Shown here one piece after another: positions 39,699 through 49,244 of a stretch of 64,000 nt of DNA. Position numbers and translations under genes: made by a program. The stretch is from DASYTH01 sp035762905 (GTDB taxonomy: Bacteria > Actinomycetota > Actinomycetes > Mycobacteriales > Pseudonocardiaceae), in contig NZ_DASUCC010000099.1 in NCBI RefSeq assembly GCF_035762905.1, forward strand, positions 1 to 64,000, in the 5' to 3' direction. Positions within the stretch are counted from its first letter, which is position 1. The number at the start of each line of letters is the position of its first letter. The notes beneath the pieces were generated by a model. The model worked only from the letters and a program-made list of their open reading frames with translations, had not been told where the DNA came from and did no database searches.

Positions 39699-41894
39699 GT
39701 GCCGTCGTCGCCAGGGGTCCGCCGTGCCGCCGGATCGTCAGTGCGGGTTGGCGGCGGGATGCTGATTCTTGCGGCGGCCGGCTACGTGTTCGTCGCATGC
39801 ACGGGGCACGGGCTTCCTCCGGAGGAGGCAAACCTCGCGATCACGTTCTACTTCCTGGCCAACATCGTCGGTCCGGGCATCTTCGGGGCGCTCGAACAGG
39901 TGGCCAACAGGTCGACCAGCCGGGCACTCACCGGCGGGCTGTCACTCGGCGCCGAGCTACATCGGGTCCGGCGCGCCGGCATCGGCCTGGCCGCGGTCGT
40001 CACGGCTCTGCTGGTGCTGCTCGCGCCCATTCTGGGCGGTCGCACGCTGCACGGTGACTGGGGACTTTACTGTCTCGTGCTGGCTATTCCGGTCATCAAC
40101 GCGGCACAGCACCGGGTACGCGGTCAGCTCGTCGGGCTTGGGCGCCTCGACAGGTTCGGCGGCATGCTCGCCGTCGAGGGCATCGCCAGGGTGCTGTTCT
40201 GCATCCCGTTGTTGTGCACGGGTGTCGGTAGCGCGTGGGTCTACGGATCGACCTATCTCGCCGCAACCGCCGTCGCGCTGTTGGTGGGTACCACGTGGCT
40301 GCGGACGGAACTGATGGCGGAGCCGGGCCGTGCAACGCCCGGTACGGCCCATCCGGTCGGCAGGAGCCTTGCCGCATTGTCGTGTGCCACCCTCTTCGCG
40401 CAGATGTTGCCGAACATCGCGCCACTGGCGGTCAGTTCGCAGCTTGCGCCGGACAGCACCATCGCGCTCGCGTTCGGTCATGCCGTGGTCGTCGCACGGA
40501 TCCCGGTGCTGCTGTTCTTCCCGATCACGACAGTGCTCACCTCACACCTGACCGCCGCCGTGACCAGACGCGAGTTCGCGGTGGTGGGTCGCACGATTCG
40601 GCTGGCCCTGGCGGCGATCGCCGGGATCGGATTGGTGGGGACGATCCTTTTCGTGCTGGTCGGCAACTGGGTGCTGCGTACCTTCATGTCCTCTCCGGTG
40701 AGTCTTTCCGGTCCGACCATGACACTGCTGGCCGCGAGCACGATGACGATGGTGGCGGCAGCGGCCGTTCAGCCGGGGTTGATCGCACTCGGTCGGGACA
40801 AGGTTGTGACTTTCGGTTGGGCGCTCGGTTCGGCCAGCACCCTGGCGTGGGCATCGCTGCCGCAGGATCCGGTCGACGCGGCAGCGGTCGGTCAGGTCAT
40901 CGGTCCGGGTCTCACCCTTCTCCTCGGGTTGCTGGGCATCCGTGCCGGCCTGCGCGACGTTGCCGTGGCCGTCCCAACCCCACCGCACACGGAGAATCAC
41001 GATACCGATACGGTGCGTCACGTCCCGCAATCGCATCGTTCGGAGGTCCACTTGAGTCAGCGCCCGCGCTCACTGACGGCAGACTCCATTGCCGCCGCGG
41101 CAACTATTGCCGATGCACCGGATCCGGGTCCACTCGCGCGCCTTCAGGTGCCTCGCCCGGTCGACAGACACGACTACGTACGGGAGCGCTGTGCGGGACT
41201 GCGGGTCCTCGACCTGGGAGCCTACGACGAAACCGAGGTCGACAGGGCTCAGCACAAATCGTGGCGATGGCTGCATGCCGAGATTGCCTCGGTCGCGCGC
41301 GAAGTGCTCGGCGTGGACTCCTCCGAGAGACTGCGGGCCAGTGGGAGCGGGGGTATCGACACCAGGTGTGGTTCGCGGATCGTGTACGGAGAGGTCGAAA
41401 ACCTAGGACCCATCCTCGAGAAGTTCCAGCCCGACCTCATCGTGGCCGGCGAACTGATCGAACACACCCACGACACTTTGGGCTGGTTGAGGCAGATCGG
41501 CCACGTTGCCCCCGGCACCCCGCTGATCGCAACGACACCGAATACCACTTCGATGATCAACCTGGTGCTGGCACTCCTCGGCCGGGAAAGCGCCCATCCC
41601 GACCACCTGCAGGTCTATTCGTTCCGTACGCTCGCCACGCTCGCCGGCCGGGTGCCGATGTACGACGTGTCCGTGCGGACCTACTACTACGACCCGCATA
41701 CCTTCGTGAGCAGAGTTCCGCGCCTTGCGATCCCACTGGTCGCCGCGGCGAGCACGGTTCTGCGGCTGACCCAGTTCCTCTTTCCCATGACGGCGGGCGG
41801 CTTGATTCTGGAGGGCACGGTCGGTCGGCCCGCCGACTGCCGCGCCCAGAACGCGGTCGATCGCAAGGCTGATCACGCGAGGAGAGCCGGTTGA
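39699..41894 (+). CDS. Flippase-like membrane protein fused to a methyltransferase
   Basis: A 731-residue two-part protein. Residues about 15-425 hold about twelve hydrophobic helices like Wzx/MATE-type polysaccharide flippases (FYFLANIVGPGIFGALEQVA near the start). After a linker of about 75 residues rich in His and Pro, a class I methyltransferase covers about 500-710: LRVLDLGAYDE (SAM loop), FQPDLIVAGELIEHTHDTLG and HPDHLQVYSFRTLATL. An in-frame TTG at 41052 has GGAGG five bases upstream. The methyltransferase may therefore also be made separately, or this may be a recent fusion by stop loss. The GTG start at 39699 is tentative. It heads a surface-polysaccharide gene set. Confidence 0.75.
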   Translation: MPSSPGVRRAAGSSVRVGGGMLILAAAGYVFVACTGHGLPPEEANLAITFYFLANIVGPGIFGALEQVANRSTSRALTGGLSLGAELHRVRRAGIGLAAVVTALLVLLAPILGGRTLHGDWGLYCLVLAIPVINAAQHRVRGQLVGLGRLDRFGGMLAVEGIARVLFCIPLLCTGVGSAWVYGSTYLAATAVALLVGTTWLRTELMAEPGRATPGTAHPVGRSLAALSCATLFAQMLPNIAPLAVSSQLAPDSTIALAFGHAVVVARIPVLLFFPITTVLTSHLTAAVTRREFAVVGRTIRLALAAIAGIGLVGTILFVLVGNWVLRTFMSSPVSLSGPTMTLLAASTMTMVAAAAVQPGLIALGRDKVVTFGWALGSASTLAWASLPQDPVDAAAVGQVIGPGLTLLLGLLGIRAGLRDVAVAVPTPPHTENHDTDTVRHVPQSHRSEVHLSQRPRSLTADSIAAAATIADAPDPGPLARLQVPRPVDRHDYVRERCAGLRVLDLGAYDETEVDRAQHKSWRWLHAEIASVAREVLGVDSSERLRASGSGGIDTRCGSRIVYGEVENLGPILEKFQPDLIVAGELIEHTHDTLGWLRQIGHVAPGTPLIATTPNTTSMINLVLALLGRESAHPDHLQVYSFRTLATLAGRVPMYDVSVRTYYYDPHTFVSRVPRLAIPLVAAASTVLRLTQFLFPMTAGGLILEGTVGRPADCRAQNAVDRKADHARRAG

Positions 41895-42934
41895 CCAGCA
41901 CAAGACCCCGGGACATCCCGCTGCCCAGGGTCAGTGCCGTTGTACTGGCGTGGCGGGCGGAGCCGTGGTTGCGCCGATGCGTCACCTCCCTTCTCGCGTC
42001 CGAGAAGGTTGACATCGACGTCGTACTGGTTGACAACGGGTGCACGACCGATGACGTCGAAGTCCTCGGTGAACTCGACCGGGTGCGAATCGTGCGGCCA
42101 GGCCGGAATCTCGGTTACGCCGAAGGAAACAACGTCGGGGTCGCCGCTTCGGCGGGCGACTATGTCGCGCTCGTCAACCAGGACGCGATCGTCGAGCCCG
42201 GAACGCTGAGCCGGCTCGTCGAAGAACTCGCGACCTCCGACGTCGCCGTCGTCGCGGCCAGCGCCCGACTCGCCGAGGATCCGCGGCTGCTCAACTCCAG
42301 CGGCACCGTCGTCCACGTGTTGGGCTTGAGCTGGGTAGGAGATCTTGGTGAGCCGGAGACCCGCGCGGCACCTACCGACACCGCCGGCGCGACGGGGGCC
42401 GGACTTGTCACCACCAGAACCCACTGGGACCGCCTGGGTGGCTTCTTCGAGCACTACTTCGCCTACTACGAGGATGCTGACCTTTCTCTCCGAACGTGGC
42501 GGCTGGGACTACGAGTCGTGAGTGTTCCGGATGCCGTGCTCGTGCACCGCTACGAGTTCTCCCGCAACAGCAACAAGTATTACCTGATCGAGCGAAACCG
42601 GTTGATATTCGTATTGACCATGTGGAGTGGACGCGCGCTGTTGTTGCTCGCCCCGGCGCTGATCGGCCTGGAGCTGGCCATGCTGGTACTCGCGATCAGG
42701 CAGGGCTGGTTGCGAGACAAGGTACGTGGTTGGGTCTGGCTGTGGAACAAGCGCGGCACGTGGCTGGCGCGCCGCCGGGTGCTGCAGGCCGAGCGAGTCA
42801 GGCCAGAGTCCGAATGGATGCGCCTGCTCACCACCCGAGTGGACACACCCTTGATCGACGTCCCCCCCGCCGTGCTGACGCCACTCAACACCGTCGTCTC
42901 AATGTACTGGCGCCTGGTCAGGCGCCTCGTCTGA
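41891..42934 (+). CDS. Family 2 glycosyltransferase, rhamnosyltransferase-like
   Basis: A 347-residue GT2 enzyme. The donor-binding start is VSAVVLAWRAEPWLRRCVTS, then VDIDVVLVDNGCTTDDVE, GRNLGYAEGNNVGV and YVALVNQDAIVEPGTLS in the DXD position. FFEHYFAYYEDADLSLRTWR is the acceptor/catalytic stretch of WbbL-like rhamnosyltransferases. Two hydrophobic segments (about 230-262) suggest membrane contact. The TTG start overlaps the previous stop (TTGA) with GAGGAG upstream, so it is translationally coupled to the flippase-methyltransferase gene. Confidence 0.85.
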   Translation: MTSTRPRDIPLPRVSAVVLAWRAEPWLRRCVTSLLASEKVDIDVVLVDNGCTTDDVEVLGELDRVRIVRPGRNLGYAEGNNVGVAASAGDYVALVNQDAIVEPGTLSRLVEELATSDVAVVAASARLAEDPRLLNSSGTVVHVLGLSWVGDLGEPETRAAPTDTAGATGAGLVTTRTHWDRLGGFFEHYFAYYEDADLSLRTWRLGLRVVSVPDAVLVHRYEFSRNSNKYYLIERNRLIFVLTMWSGRALLLLAPALIGLELAMLVLAIRQGWLRDKVRGWVWLWNKRGTWLARRRVLQAERVRPESEWMRLLTTRVDTPLIDVPPAVLTPLNTVVSMYWRLVRRLV

Positions 42935-42959
42935 CCAGGACACTGCATACCGGCCACTC

Positions 42960-43313
42960 TCACGTGATCTCGGAATCCGCCCCGAACGGCCGTTCTACGT
43001 GCTGCAGCGCGACTTTGCGAACCAGCAGCGCATATTTTGATTCCAACTCCTTGAAACGCAGGTAGGCGTTGAGTGTGGCGAACGTGAAAACGACCACGAG
43101 CAGGTACAGCAGGAGGTCTGTGCCCCGGCTGACCCCTACCCAGGTGGCGACCATCTGTACGTCCCCCGGCCGCAGCACCGCGTACATGCCGAATATGACA
43201 AAGGAAACGAAGCCGATCTTGGTGCCGGCCGCCGTGTGTGCGCTGCCCCGCCTGCGGCGGAACAGGAAAAGGAGCCCGATCGACGATGCGATGAGCAAAT
43301 ACTGGATCAGCAT
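42960..43313 (-). CDS. DUF2304 family membrane protein
   Basis: A 117-residue membrane protein with three hydrophobic helices (about residues 2-18, 33-47 and 64-85) and a C-terminal amphipathic helix RFKELESKYALLVRKVALQH. This is the DUF2304 pattern. DUF2304 proteins are almost always encoded next to a dolichol-phosphate-mannose-synthase-like GT2, as here 6 bp upstream, and probably act as its membrane partner. It is convergent with the rhamnosyltransferase gene. Confidence 0.85.
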   Translation of the reverse strand: MLIQYLLIASSIGLLFLFRRRRGSAHTAAGTKIGFVSFVIFGMYAVLRPGDVQMVATWVGVSRGTDLLLYLLVVVFTFATLNAYLRFKELESKYALLVRKVALQHVERPFGADSEIT

Positions 43314-43319
43314 AGGCCC

Positions 43320-44015
43320 CTACAAGTGCGTCTTGTTTCTCAGCATGTTGTCGAACACGATATTGATACCGTTGATCAACGGCTGACCCTTGAGCATGGA
43401 ATAGTCGGTGTACCGAATTGTCACCGGCTGCTCGACCACCCGCCAGTGGTACCGCGTGATCATCTCGATGATCTCTGAAGCATGGCTCATGCCGTTCAGG
43501 GTGATCTTCATCTGATGCGCGACGGCTCGGTTGAACGCACGCAACCCGTTGTGCGCGTCGGTAAGACCCAGTCGGCGTAGGTGCGGACTCAGCATCACCA
43601 CCGATTTCAGGACGGCGCGTTTGGCCCTGGGCACGTTCGATGTGTCACCGCGGAACCTGGTGCCCAGCACAATGTCCACGTCCTCGGACCGCAGCCGGTG
43701 CAGCATCGTGACCACGTCGTCGATCTGATGTTGTCCGTCCGCATCGAACGTCACGAAGTAGCGGGCCCCGGGCTGCGCCCGGGCGTACTCCAAACCGCTC
43801 TGGATGGCCGCTCCCGCGCCGAGGTTCACCGTGTGCTGGATCAAGTGTGCGCCCGCACGCCTAATCTCGGCGGCGGAGTTGTCGCTGCTGCCATCATCGA
43901 CACACACGATGTTGCAGAATGTGCGGCCGGCGTTGCGGATGACGTCACCTACAACCGGGCTCTCATTGAAAACCGGAACGATGAGCCACACGTCTGACCA
44001 GTCCGTCATTGTCAT
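43320..44015 (-). CDS. Family 2 glycosyltransferase, polyprenyl-phosphate sugar synthase-like
   Basis: A 231-residue soluble GT2 enzyme. VWLIVPVFNESPVVGDVIRN, NIVCVDDGSSDNSAAEI and YFVTFDADGQHQIDDVVTML (DXD) are clear. The C-terminal part has DAHNGLRAFNRAVAHQMKIT as in DPM1/DPG synthases, and no C-terminal membrane domain. It probably charges a polyprenyl phosphate with a sugar, with the DUF2304 protein as anchor. The ATG at 44015 or the second Met two codons later is the start. Confidence 0.85.
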   Translation of the reverse strand: MTMTDWSDVWLIVPVFNESPVVGDVIRNAGRTFCNIVCVDDGSSDNSAAEIRRAGAHLIQHTVNLGAGAAIQSGLEYARAQPGARYFVTFDADGQHQIDDVVTMLHRLRSEDVDIVLGTRFRGDTSNVPRAKRAVLKSVVMLSPHLRRLGLTDAHNGLRAFNRAVAHQMKITLNGMSHASEIIEMITRYHWRVVEQPVTIRYTDYSMLKGQPLINGINIVFDNMLRNKTHL

Positions 44016-44029
44016 TTCGCCATCTGCTT

Positions 44030-44323
44030 TCTGCGTCCCTCGGCGGGGGCACCGCATGCGGTCTGTCCGACGTGCGGCCGTGCGGCGCTGAGGCGGGGAC
44101 GCAGGCGCCGGCTCAACAGAGCACGCGGCCGCTCACCCTCATCCGTCAACGCAGTGGCCTCACGGGCGCGCTGTGCTGCCAACATGTCGGTAGGACGGGG
44201 GACGCGTCGACACTGCACCGTGTCGAAAATGTCCAGTGACAGCACCGAACACGACCGGTCGATGATCATCCGTTGGTTGTCGTCAAGCAGGCGGTAAGTT
44301 CTGCCAGCCGGTTCGGTGGCCAT
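44030..44323 (-). pseudogene. Truncated HAD-like hydrolase gene of polysaccharide loci
   Basis: The N-terminus reads IDRSCSVLSLDIFDTVQCRR and VPRPTDM, the first HAD motif (DXFDT) and its conserved follow-on in the large HAD-like proteins found in glycosyltransferase clusters. After about 60 residues the reading loses family character (RALLSRRLRPRLSAAR) and stops. The cap and motifs II-IV are missing. It is a deletion remnant that belonged to the same gene set. Confidence 0.6.
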
Positions 44324-44374
44324 GCGGGAGCCAGCCTCCGTCCAATCTGTCATGGGGGCAGCGCGAGGCCACAT

Positions 44375-45200
44375 CGTGGTCGGAACGGTCGGAACATCGC
44401 AACTCCTTCACCCCATGGTGGGCGTGTCGCGGCCATGCCAAGCAGGGCGGCGAGTCGCCGCCGGAAACCACCGCGCCAACTGCCGGACACGGCCGCCTTC
44501 CGCTCATGTCCAACGGCACCGCTCGACGGCGGGGCGGTCTCTTAGCCGGTGATGTCGCGTGGCATCGGGAGCCGTCGGGCTGGTCGGCGTCGGGGAGCCC
44601 CTCGGCCAGGTTCGCGGTCCGGCAGGCGGCGGTGTCTCGGTTCCAGACGCAGATCATGCCGTCGCCGTGGTGGGCGGCGGGGTCGGTGCGGGCGAGCAGC
44701 CGCTCGGCGTTGCGCACAAGATATCCGCACACTCGACCACGAACCGGCCGGGCGGACCAACTCGTGCGCGGCGTGCACAGCCAGCCTGGTCTGCCGATCC
44801 CGGCCATCCCCTCCCCCTCGGTGGTCACCACCGATTGCCCGCGACCTGCCGGTAGAGCTTGGCCAGATCGGCATCCCGGCCGGTGAAGTCGGCGATGCGG
44901 CGCAGCTCGCCGACCGCCACCGTCGTGCTCGCCGAACTCGAGCAGCGCCCCAGGCGTGCTGCTCCACCACCCCCAGTGCTGCTCGTAGAGCCGGGCCAGC
45001 TCAGCACGCAACGCCGGCCTGGCTCGATGTCCTCGAACGGCTGCCCCGCCACAACGCCCCGCCAGCAACGCGGCCGCGCTGGCCAGGTCGCTCCCACGGA
45101 AGGGCGGGGTTCGCCCATGCGGGGTTTACCGACACATGATCGGCTACCGGGCCGATCTGAGGGACAGACGGGAGTCAACCGGTAGGAGGCCCGCTCCCGC
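44375..45200 (-). pseudogene. Degenerate region with integrase-like fragments
   Basis: Several minus-strand fragments in different frames keep coding character but have no continuous gene. One reads LVRNAERLLARTDPAAHHGD and ICVWNRDTAACR, resembling the MCVYxxxxALC segment of actinobacterial recombinase-type proteins. Another reads AVGELRRIADFTGRDADLAK. I could not rebuild one parent gene. It fits the decayed right flank of the polysaccharide island. Confidence 0.35.
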
Positions 45201-45848
45201 TCAGTCGTGGGCCAGGTCGCCGCGACGCAGGGTGTAGAGGAGGTTGGCGCGGAGGCTGGGAACGCGTGCTTCACACGCGACGGCGAATCCTGGCAGGGCC
45301 TGTGCCATCAAGTGACGGAGTTCGTCCCGGTCGGCGAAGCGCACCGTCTTGTCCCCGCTGAAGTAACGGTCCGCGAAGTAGATGGAGAGATATCCGGGGT
45401 GCCGGCTGCGCTCGCACTCCTTGATCGCAATCGTTCCGTTTGCCGAGACCAGTCGGCCGGCATCGCCGAGCACCTGAACTCGCTGCGCTGGCGGCACGTG
45501 GTGCAGCACGTCGACGATCGCGACCAGGTCGAACCGGTCGAGTGACTCCGCGAGAAAGTCCGACACGGCGGTGGTGTGAAAGCTCACCCGACTCCGGTCC
45601 CCGCGGAAGAGCCGACCCGGATTGTCCGCGACATCGATACCGACGTACTCCGCTTCGGGGAAGACCTCGCACAACCGCTGGGCGAACAGACCGTCACCGC
45701 AACCGATCTCCAGGATCCGTTTCGCCTCGGTCAGGCTGGCGAGTGTGACAGCAAGGTCGTCCAAGTTGATGAAGAAACTTCGATATGCTTGTGCCGCCGC
45801 GACCTCGAAACGACCGAGGCGGCGCCTGATGCCGGGTCCGAGAGCCAC
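45201..45848 (-). CDS. Class I SAM-dependent methyltransferase
   Basis: A 215-residue methyltransferase. The SAM loop is ILEIGCGDGLFAQRLCEVFP, followed by EYVGIDVADNPGRLF (acidic end of beta 2) and DLVAIVDVLHHVPPAQRVQV. YLSIYFADRYFSGDKTVRFA near the C-terminus suits a polysaccharide or lipid acceptor. I choose the GTG at 45848, with AAAGGAG five bases upstream, over the ATG six codons earlier (45866). It is the last intact member of the surface-polysaccharide set; mobile relics lie beyond it. Confidence 0.82.
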   Translation of the reverse strand: MALGPGIRRRLGRFEVAAAQAYRSFFINLDDLAVTLASLTEAKRILEIGCGDGLFAQRLCEVFPEAEYVGIDVADNPGRLFRGDRSRVSFHTTAVSDFLAESLDRFDLVAIVDVLHHVPPAQRVQVLGDAGRLVSANGTIAIKECERSRHPGYLSIYFADRYFSGDKTVRFADRDELRHLMAQALPGFAVACEARVPSLRANLLYTLRRGDLAHD

Positions 45849-46217
45849 TCTTTCTCCTTTGTCCATATGGGACCTGTCGGGCTCGGGCGGGTACCGAACC
45901 CGGCACGACGCGCGGCCGTCCGCCGGCTGCCTGGCCGTTCCCGGCCGGCAACCGAGGCATGGGCGGAGATGGTAGCGGCCCGCCGTGTCCGGCCGTGGGA
46001 CCGTCACCGACGGGCAACTGCACACAGTCATGTTTGGCCACACCCCCTCATACCAACGGGCTATGGGGTGTCTCACGGCGGAGAATTCGACGCGGGCCCA
46101 CCGTGATCGTTCCGCGCAGCGCCAGGATGCTATGCGGTGGTGGCGATTCCGGGTGCATCCGCGATTCACCCGTCTGAGTGGTCAGCGCACGCCGAAACCT
46201 GTTGCTGTTCATGGGGA
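45849..46217. other. Intergenic, no gene recognised
   Basis: About 370 bp of upstream sequence for the methyltransferase gene. I see no supported gene or repeat. It ends at the tyrosine-recombinase relic. Confidence 0.4.
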
Positions 46218-46760
46218 ATGAGTCACGAGCTGGACGACCCGCGCTCACTCGCCCTGCCGGACGGGCACACGCTGACCCGACTTGCCGATGCGCTGGTGGA
46301 GCGGTCGACCGATTAGTTCAGAGGATGGAGTGGTGTGGTGCTGTTCGCCGCGTGCACGGCGGCGCGGATCGGGGAGCTGTCCGGCTGCCGGGCCCAAGAC
46401 GTCGACACCACGGCGTGGACCTGGACCGTGCGGCGGCAGACCACCCCCTCCCCGGCGACCTGGTCGACAAGGGCAAGCGGACCCGGGCTGTGCCGCTGAT
46501 CGAGGAGATCCGGCCGCTTGTGCAACGGATCTCGGCAGTTGACCGGGACCCCGACGCCCGGCTCTTCGTCGGACCGCGCGGCGGCCGGATCAGTACCGCC
46601 ATGCTTCGTAGTGCACGCACGGGGATGACGTGGTTGATCGACTCGGCTTCGAACACCTACGACGGCACGACCTACGCCACGTCACCGATGCGGGCGAGCT
46701 GCTGTCCAAGCACCTGCGGGCGGCCCGTGGCGCGAAACTGCGTGCGGTAGAGCAAAGCCC
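46218..46760 (+). pseudogene. Broken tyrosine recombinase (integrase) gene
   Basis: Three successive frames together give the catalytic domain of a phage-type integrase. Frame one starts MSHELDDPRSLALPDGH, meets a TAG at 46314, then reads VLFAACTAARIGELSGCRAQ (first catalytic Arg region). Frame two has VDKGKRTRAVPLIEEIRPLV and DARLFVGPRGGRIS. Frame three has RLGFEHLRRHDLRHVTDAGE (the HXXR box). One stop and at least two frameshifts make it inactive. The C-terminal Tyr region was not found. It marks an old integration event. Confidence 0.8.
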
Positions 46761-47507
46761 AATGCAGACTGTGTTACCCGGCGCGAAGACAAGGCCGCCG
46801 TTCTCTGGAGCTCACGACAACCGCTCAACACACTCGCCCGATCGATCATCCGAGCCTTTGACAACCTCGCCGACATCCACGGAGAAGCCGGCTATCTCGC
46901 ACAATGGCACTCACCCTTCCCGCGCCAGGAGCTGGCGAACCTCCGCAAAGCCTGGCGCACCCGGCAAACAGCCGACGGCCGGTCATGACCCGATGGTCCC
47001 GAAACGGTCCCCAAATGATCACCGGAATATACTTCAGTAGGCGTCGCTTGCGCCAAACTGGGCATGGCAGGGACCAGTGGGAGCCAGCGAATCCAACCTG
47101 TTCAGCACCAACAGGTCGCGCGCCGTTCGGTGGAGCGCCGCCGGCGCCATCACCAACCTCGGCTACTCCCCGGCGGCTTCTACAGCCATGCCCTCGCAAT
47201 CAACGGGGCCGGCACCATCCTCGGCAACGCCGACGCCCCGACGGCGAGAACCACGCCGTGATCTGGCGCTGAGCCCGGTACGTCCCCTGGTGACGACGAC
47301 CTTCCCCCTGGCGTATCCCCCGTTCGAGGAAGCCGATCGCCTCGAGCGTCTTGCTCAGCGGGAAGGTCGGTCGATCACCGGATTACCCGCAGCGCCTGAC
47401 CGCCGGCTGACCGCGGGCTGACCGGGCGGCAAAATCCCAAATGGCCGCTGACCCTCGCCGGGTTGGGCTAACGTACTCGCACCCAGCGACGTGGGGGGTG
47501 CCCATCG
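46761..47507. pseudogene. Debris including a HAF-repeat protein fragment
   Basis: At about 46870-46985 a plus-strand frame reads LADIHGEAGYLAQWHSPFPR and then RQELANLRKAWR before a stop; I do not recognise it. At about 47110-47272 three frames join to RAVRWSAAGAITNLGY, GGFYSHALAINGAGTILG and ENHAVIWR. Together they are the end of an extracellular HAF-repeat protein, broken by frameshifts. No intact gene lies here. Confidence 0.5.
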
Positions 47508-49244
47508 ATGCAGCCACAGTTTCCGGCTCAACAGCCACAGTCGCCGACCAGCGCGGCCACCTCGGTCAAGCTGACCGGCTGGCTGCTGTTGGTTCCGGCG
47601 GTCATCCTGACCGTGCTCACGCTGGTCATCCCTACCGTGCGGACGATCAGCACCAGCCTGAGTTCGGCGGACCTGCTCGGTGCGGGCGGACCCGTGGGCG
47701 CCGACAACTACGAGGGTCTGTTCGATCGCCTGGGGTTCTGGTCGTCGCTGTGGTTCTCGCTGTCGCTGATGCTGGGGCCGATCATCGTGGCGGTGATCGT
47801 CGCCCCGCTGCTGTCCGCGGCGGTGAGCTGGGCGGGCACCTGGGCCCGGTGGGTCACGCGGATCGTGTTGTCCCTGACGCTGGTGGTGTTCTCACCTGTG
47901 GCCTTGGCCATCGCCTGGGGGCGCACGTTCCGGGACACCCCCGAACTGCTGGCCGATCCCGATCTGACCGGCGGCTCCCTGCGGGTCTCGGTGGCGATGA
48001 TGACCTTCGGTGTGATGTGCGCCGTCGGAGTGATGATCTTCCTTCCGGTTTTCCGGGCGCGTGAGCAGCGGCGCCCGATGTGGCCCGCGCTCTTCACCGC
48101 CGCGGGCGTGCTGACGCTGGGCCTGCTCGCGGTCGGGCTGCAGCTGTTCACGGTCCCGTACGTCATGACCCGCTTCGGACCGCGGGACGCGACCATGACC
48201 CCGGTCGGGGCGATGTTCACCAACGCGTTCCAGTTCGGACGGTTGGGCGTCGGGGCCGCCGTCGCCACCGTGCTGCTGGTGCTCCTGGCCGTGCTTGGCG
48301 TGGCGGCCGTCCTCGTCCTGATCCTGACCAGGTTCCGGGTCAGCCTGCTGCCGCCGCGGCAGCGTCGGTCCCCGGCCGTGGGCGGGACCCCGCCACCGGC
48401 CGGCGACAACGCCGCCGCGATCGTGGTCGCGGTGTTCGCGCTGCTGGCCGTGCTGGTCGCCGTCGTGCTGAACGCGCGACCCTGGCTGGACGGGCTGTCC
48501 GGCACGGCGCCGGAAAGCCCGCCGGGCGCGGGACGCCGCACCTGGGTGCCGGCGACGCTCGGGGCGATGCTGTCGGTCCTCGTGGCCTATCTGGCGGCGC
48601 TCGGCATCAGCGGCCTGCGTCCGCTTGGCCGGCACAGCGAGTGGCTGCTCCTGCCGTTCGCCCCCTGGCTGTTCGTGGGGGTGGCCCCGCTGAGCATCGC
48701 GTTCTTCACCTCGCTGCGGGACGACGGCGGCCTCGACGCCGAGAGCGGTCCGTTCCCGCCGATCCTGGTCAGCATCGTGTCACTGGTGGTCCTGGCCCTG
48801 TTGTGCCGGGGGCAGTCGCAGCGGTGGAAGCACCAGGTGGCCGCGGGCGCACCCGTGGCCGCCACGTTCTTCCGCTCCGTGGTGGTCCCCACCCTGCCGT
48901 TGGCGGGCCTGCTCTTCCTGCTGACCACCCTCATCAACGCCCAGGACCTGGTGTGGCCGCTGCTGTCGGCGACTTCGCCGGACGGCAGCACCACGTTGCT
49001 GATGCTGCTCCGCGCGAACTTCGAGTTCACCGGGCCCGAGGTCTCCGTTGCCTCGGCGACCCCACTGTTCGCGGTCGTTCTCGGTTTCGCCTGCCTGGTC
49101 GCGGTCCAGGTGTTCCACCTGGACCGGATGGTGGTCGGCACCGGTAGCGCCGAGGAACCCGCCATGCACGACGCGGGGGCGGCGCCGGATGCCGCCGGTC
49201 CCGCCCGGTCGGACCAGCCCCTGTACCCGTACCCCCGGACCTGA
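47508..49244 (+). CDS. Orphan MalF/MalG-like double ABC permease protein
   Basis: A 578-residue membrane protein with about twelve hydrophobic helices. Residues about 20-280 begin like a MalF-type sugar permease (KLTGWLLLVPAVILTVLTLV and IPTVRTISTSL). Residues about 345-550 resemble a second permease. Its loop WKHQVAAGAPVAATFFRSVV, then VPTLPLAG, is a degenerate EAA motif, the site that contacts the ATPase. The first half has no visible EAA loop. No ATPase or binding protein is adjacent. It may be a fused permease pair served by a shared ATPase or a protein with a new role. The ATG has GGGGGG upstream. Confidence 0.65.
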   Translation: MQPQFPAQQPQSPTSAATSVKLTGWLLLVPAVILTVLTLVIPTVRTISTSLSSADLLGAGGPVGADNYEGLFDRLGFWSSLWFSLSLMLGPIIVAVIVAPLLSAAVSWAGTWARWVTRIVLSLTLVVFSPVALAIAWGRTFRDTPELLADPDLTGGSLRVSVAMMTFGVMCAVGVMIFLPVFRAREQRRPMWPALFTAAGVLTLGLLAVGLQLFTVPYVMTRFGPRDATMTPVGAMFTNAFQFGRLGVGAAVATVLLVLLAVLGVAAVLVLILTRFRVSLLPPRQRRSPAVGGTPPPAGDNAAAIVVAVFALLAVLVAVVLNARPWLDGLSGTAPESPPGAGRRTWVPATLGAMLSVLVAYLAALGISGLRPLGRHSEWLLLPFAPWLFVGVAPLSIAFFTSLRDDGGLDAESGPFPPILVSIVSLVVLALLCRGQSQRWKHQVAAGAPVAATFFRSVVVPTLPLAGLLFLLTTLINAQDLVWPLLSATSPDGSTTLLMLLRANFEFTGPEVSVASATPLFAVVLGFACLVAVQVFHLDRMVVGTGSAEEPAMHDAGAAPDAAGPARSDQPLYPYPRT

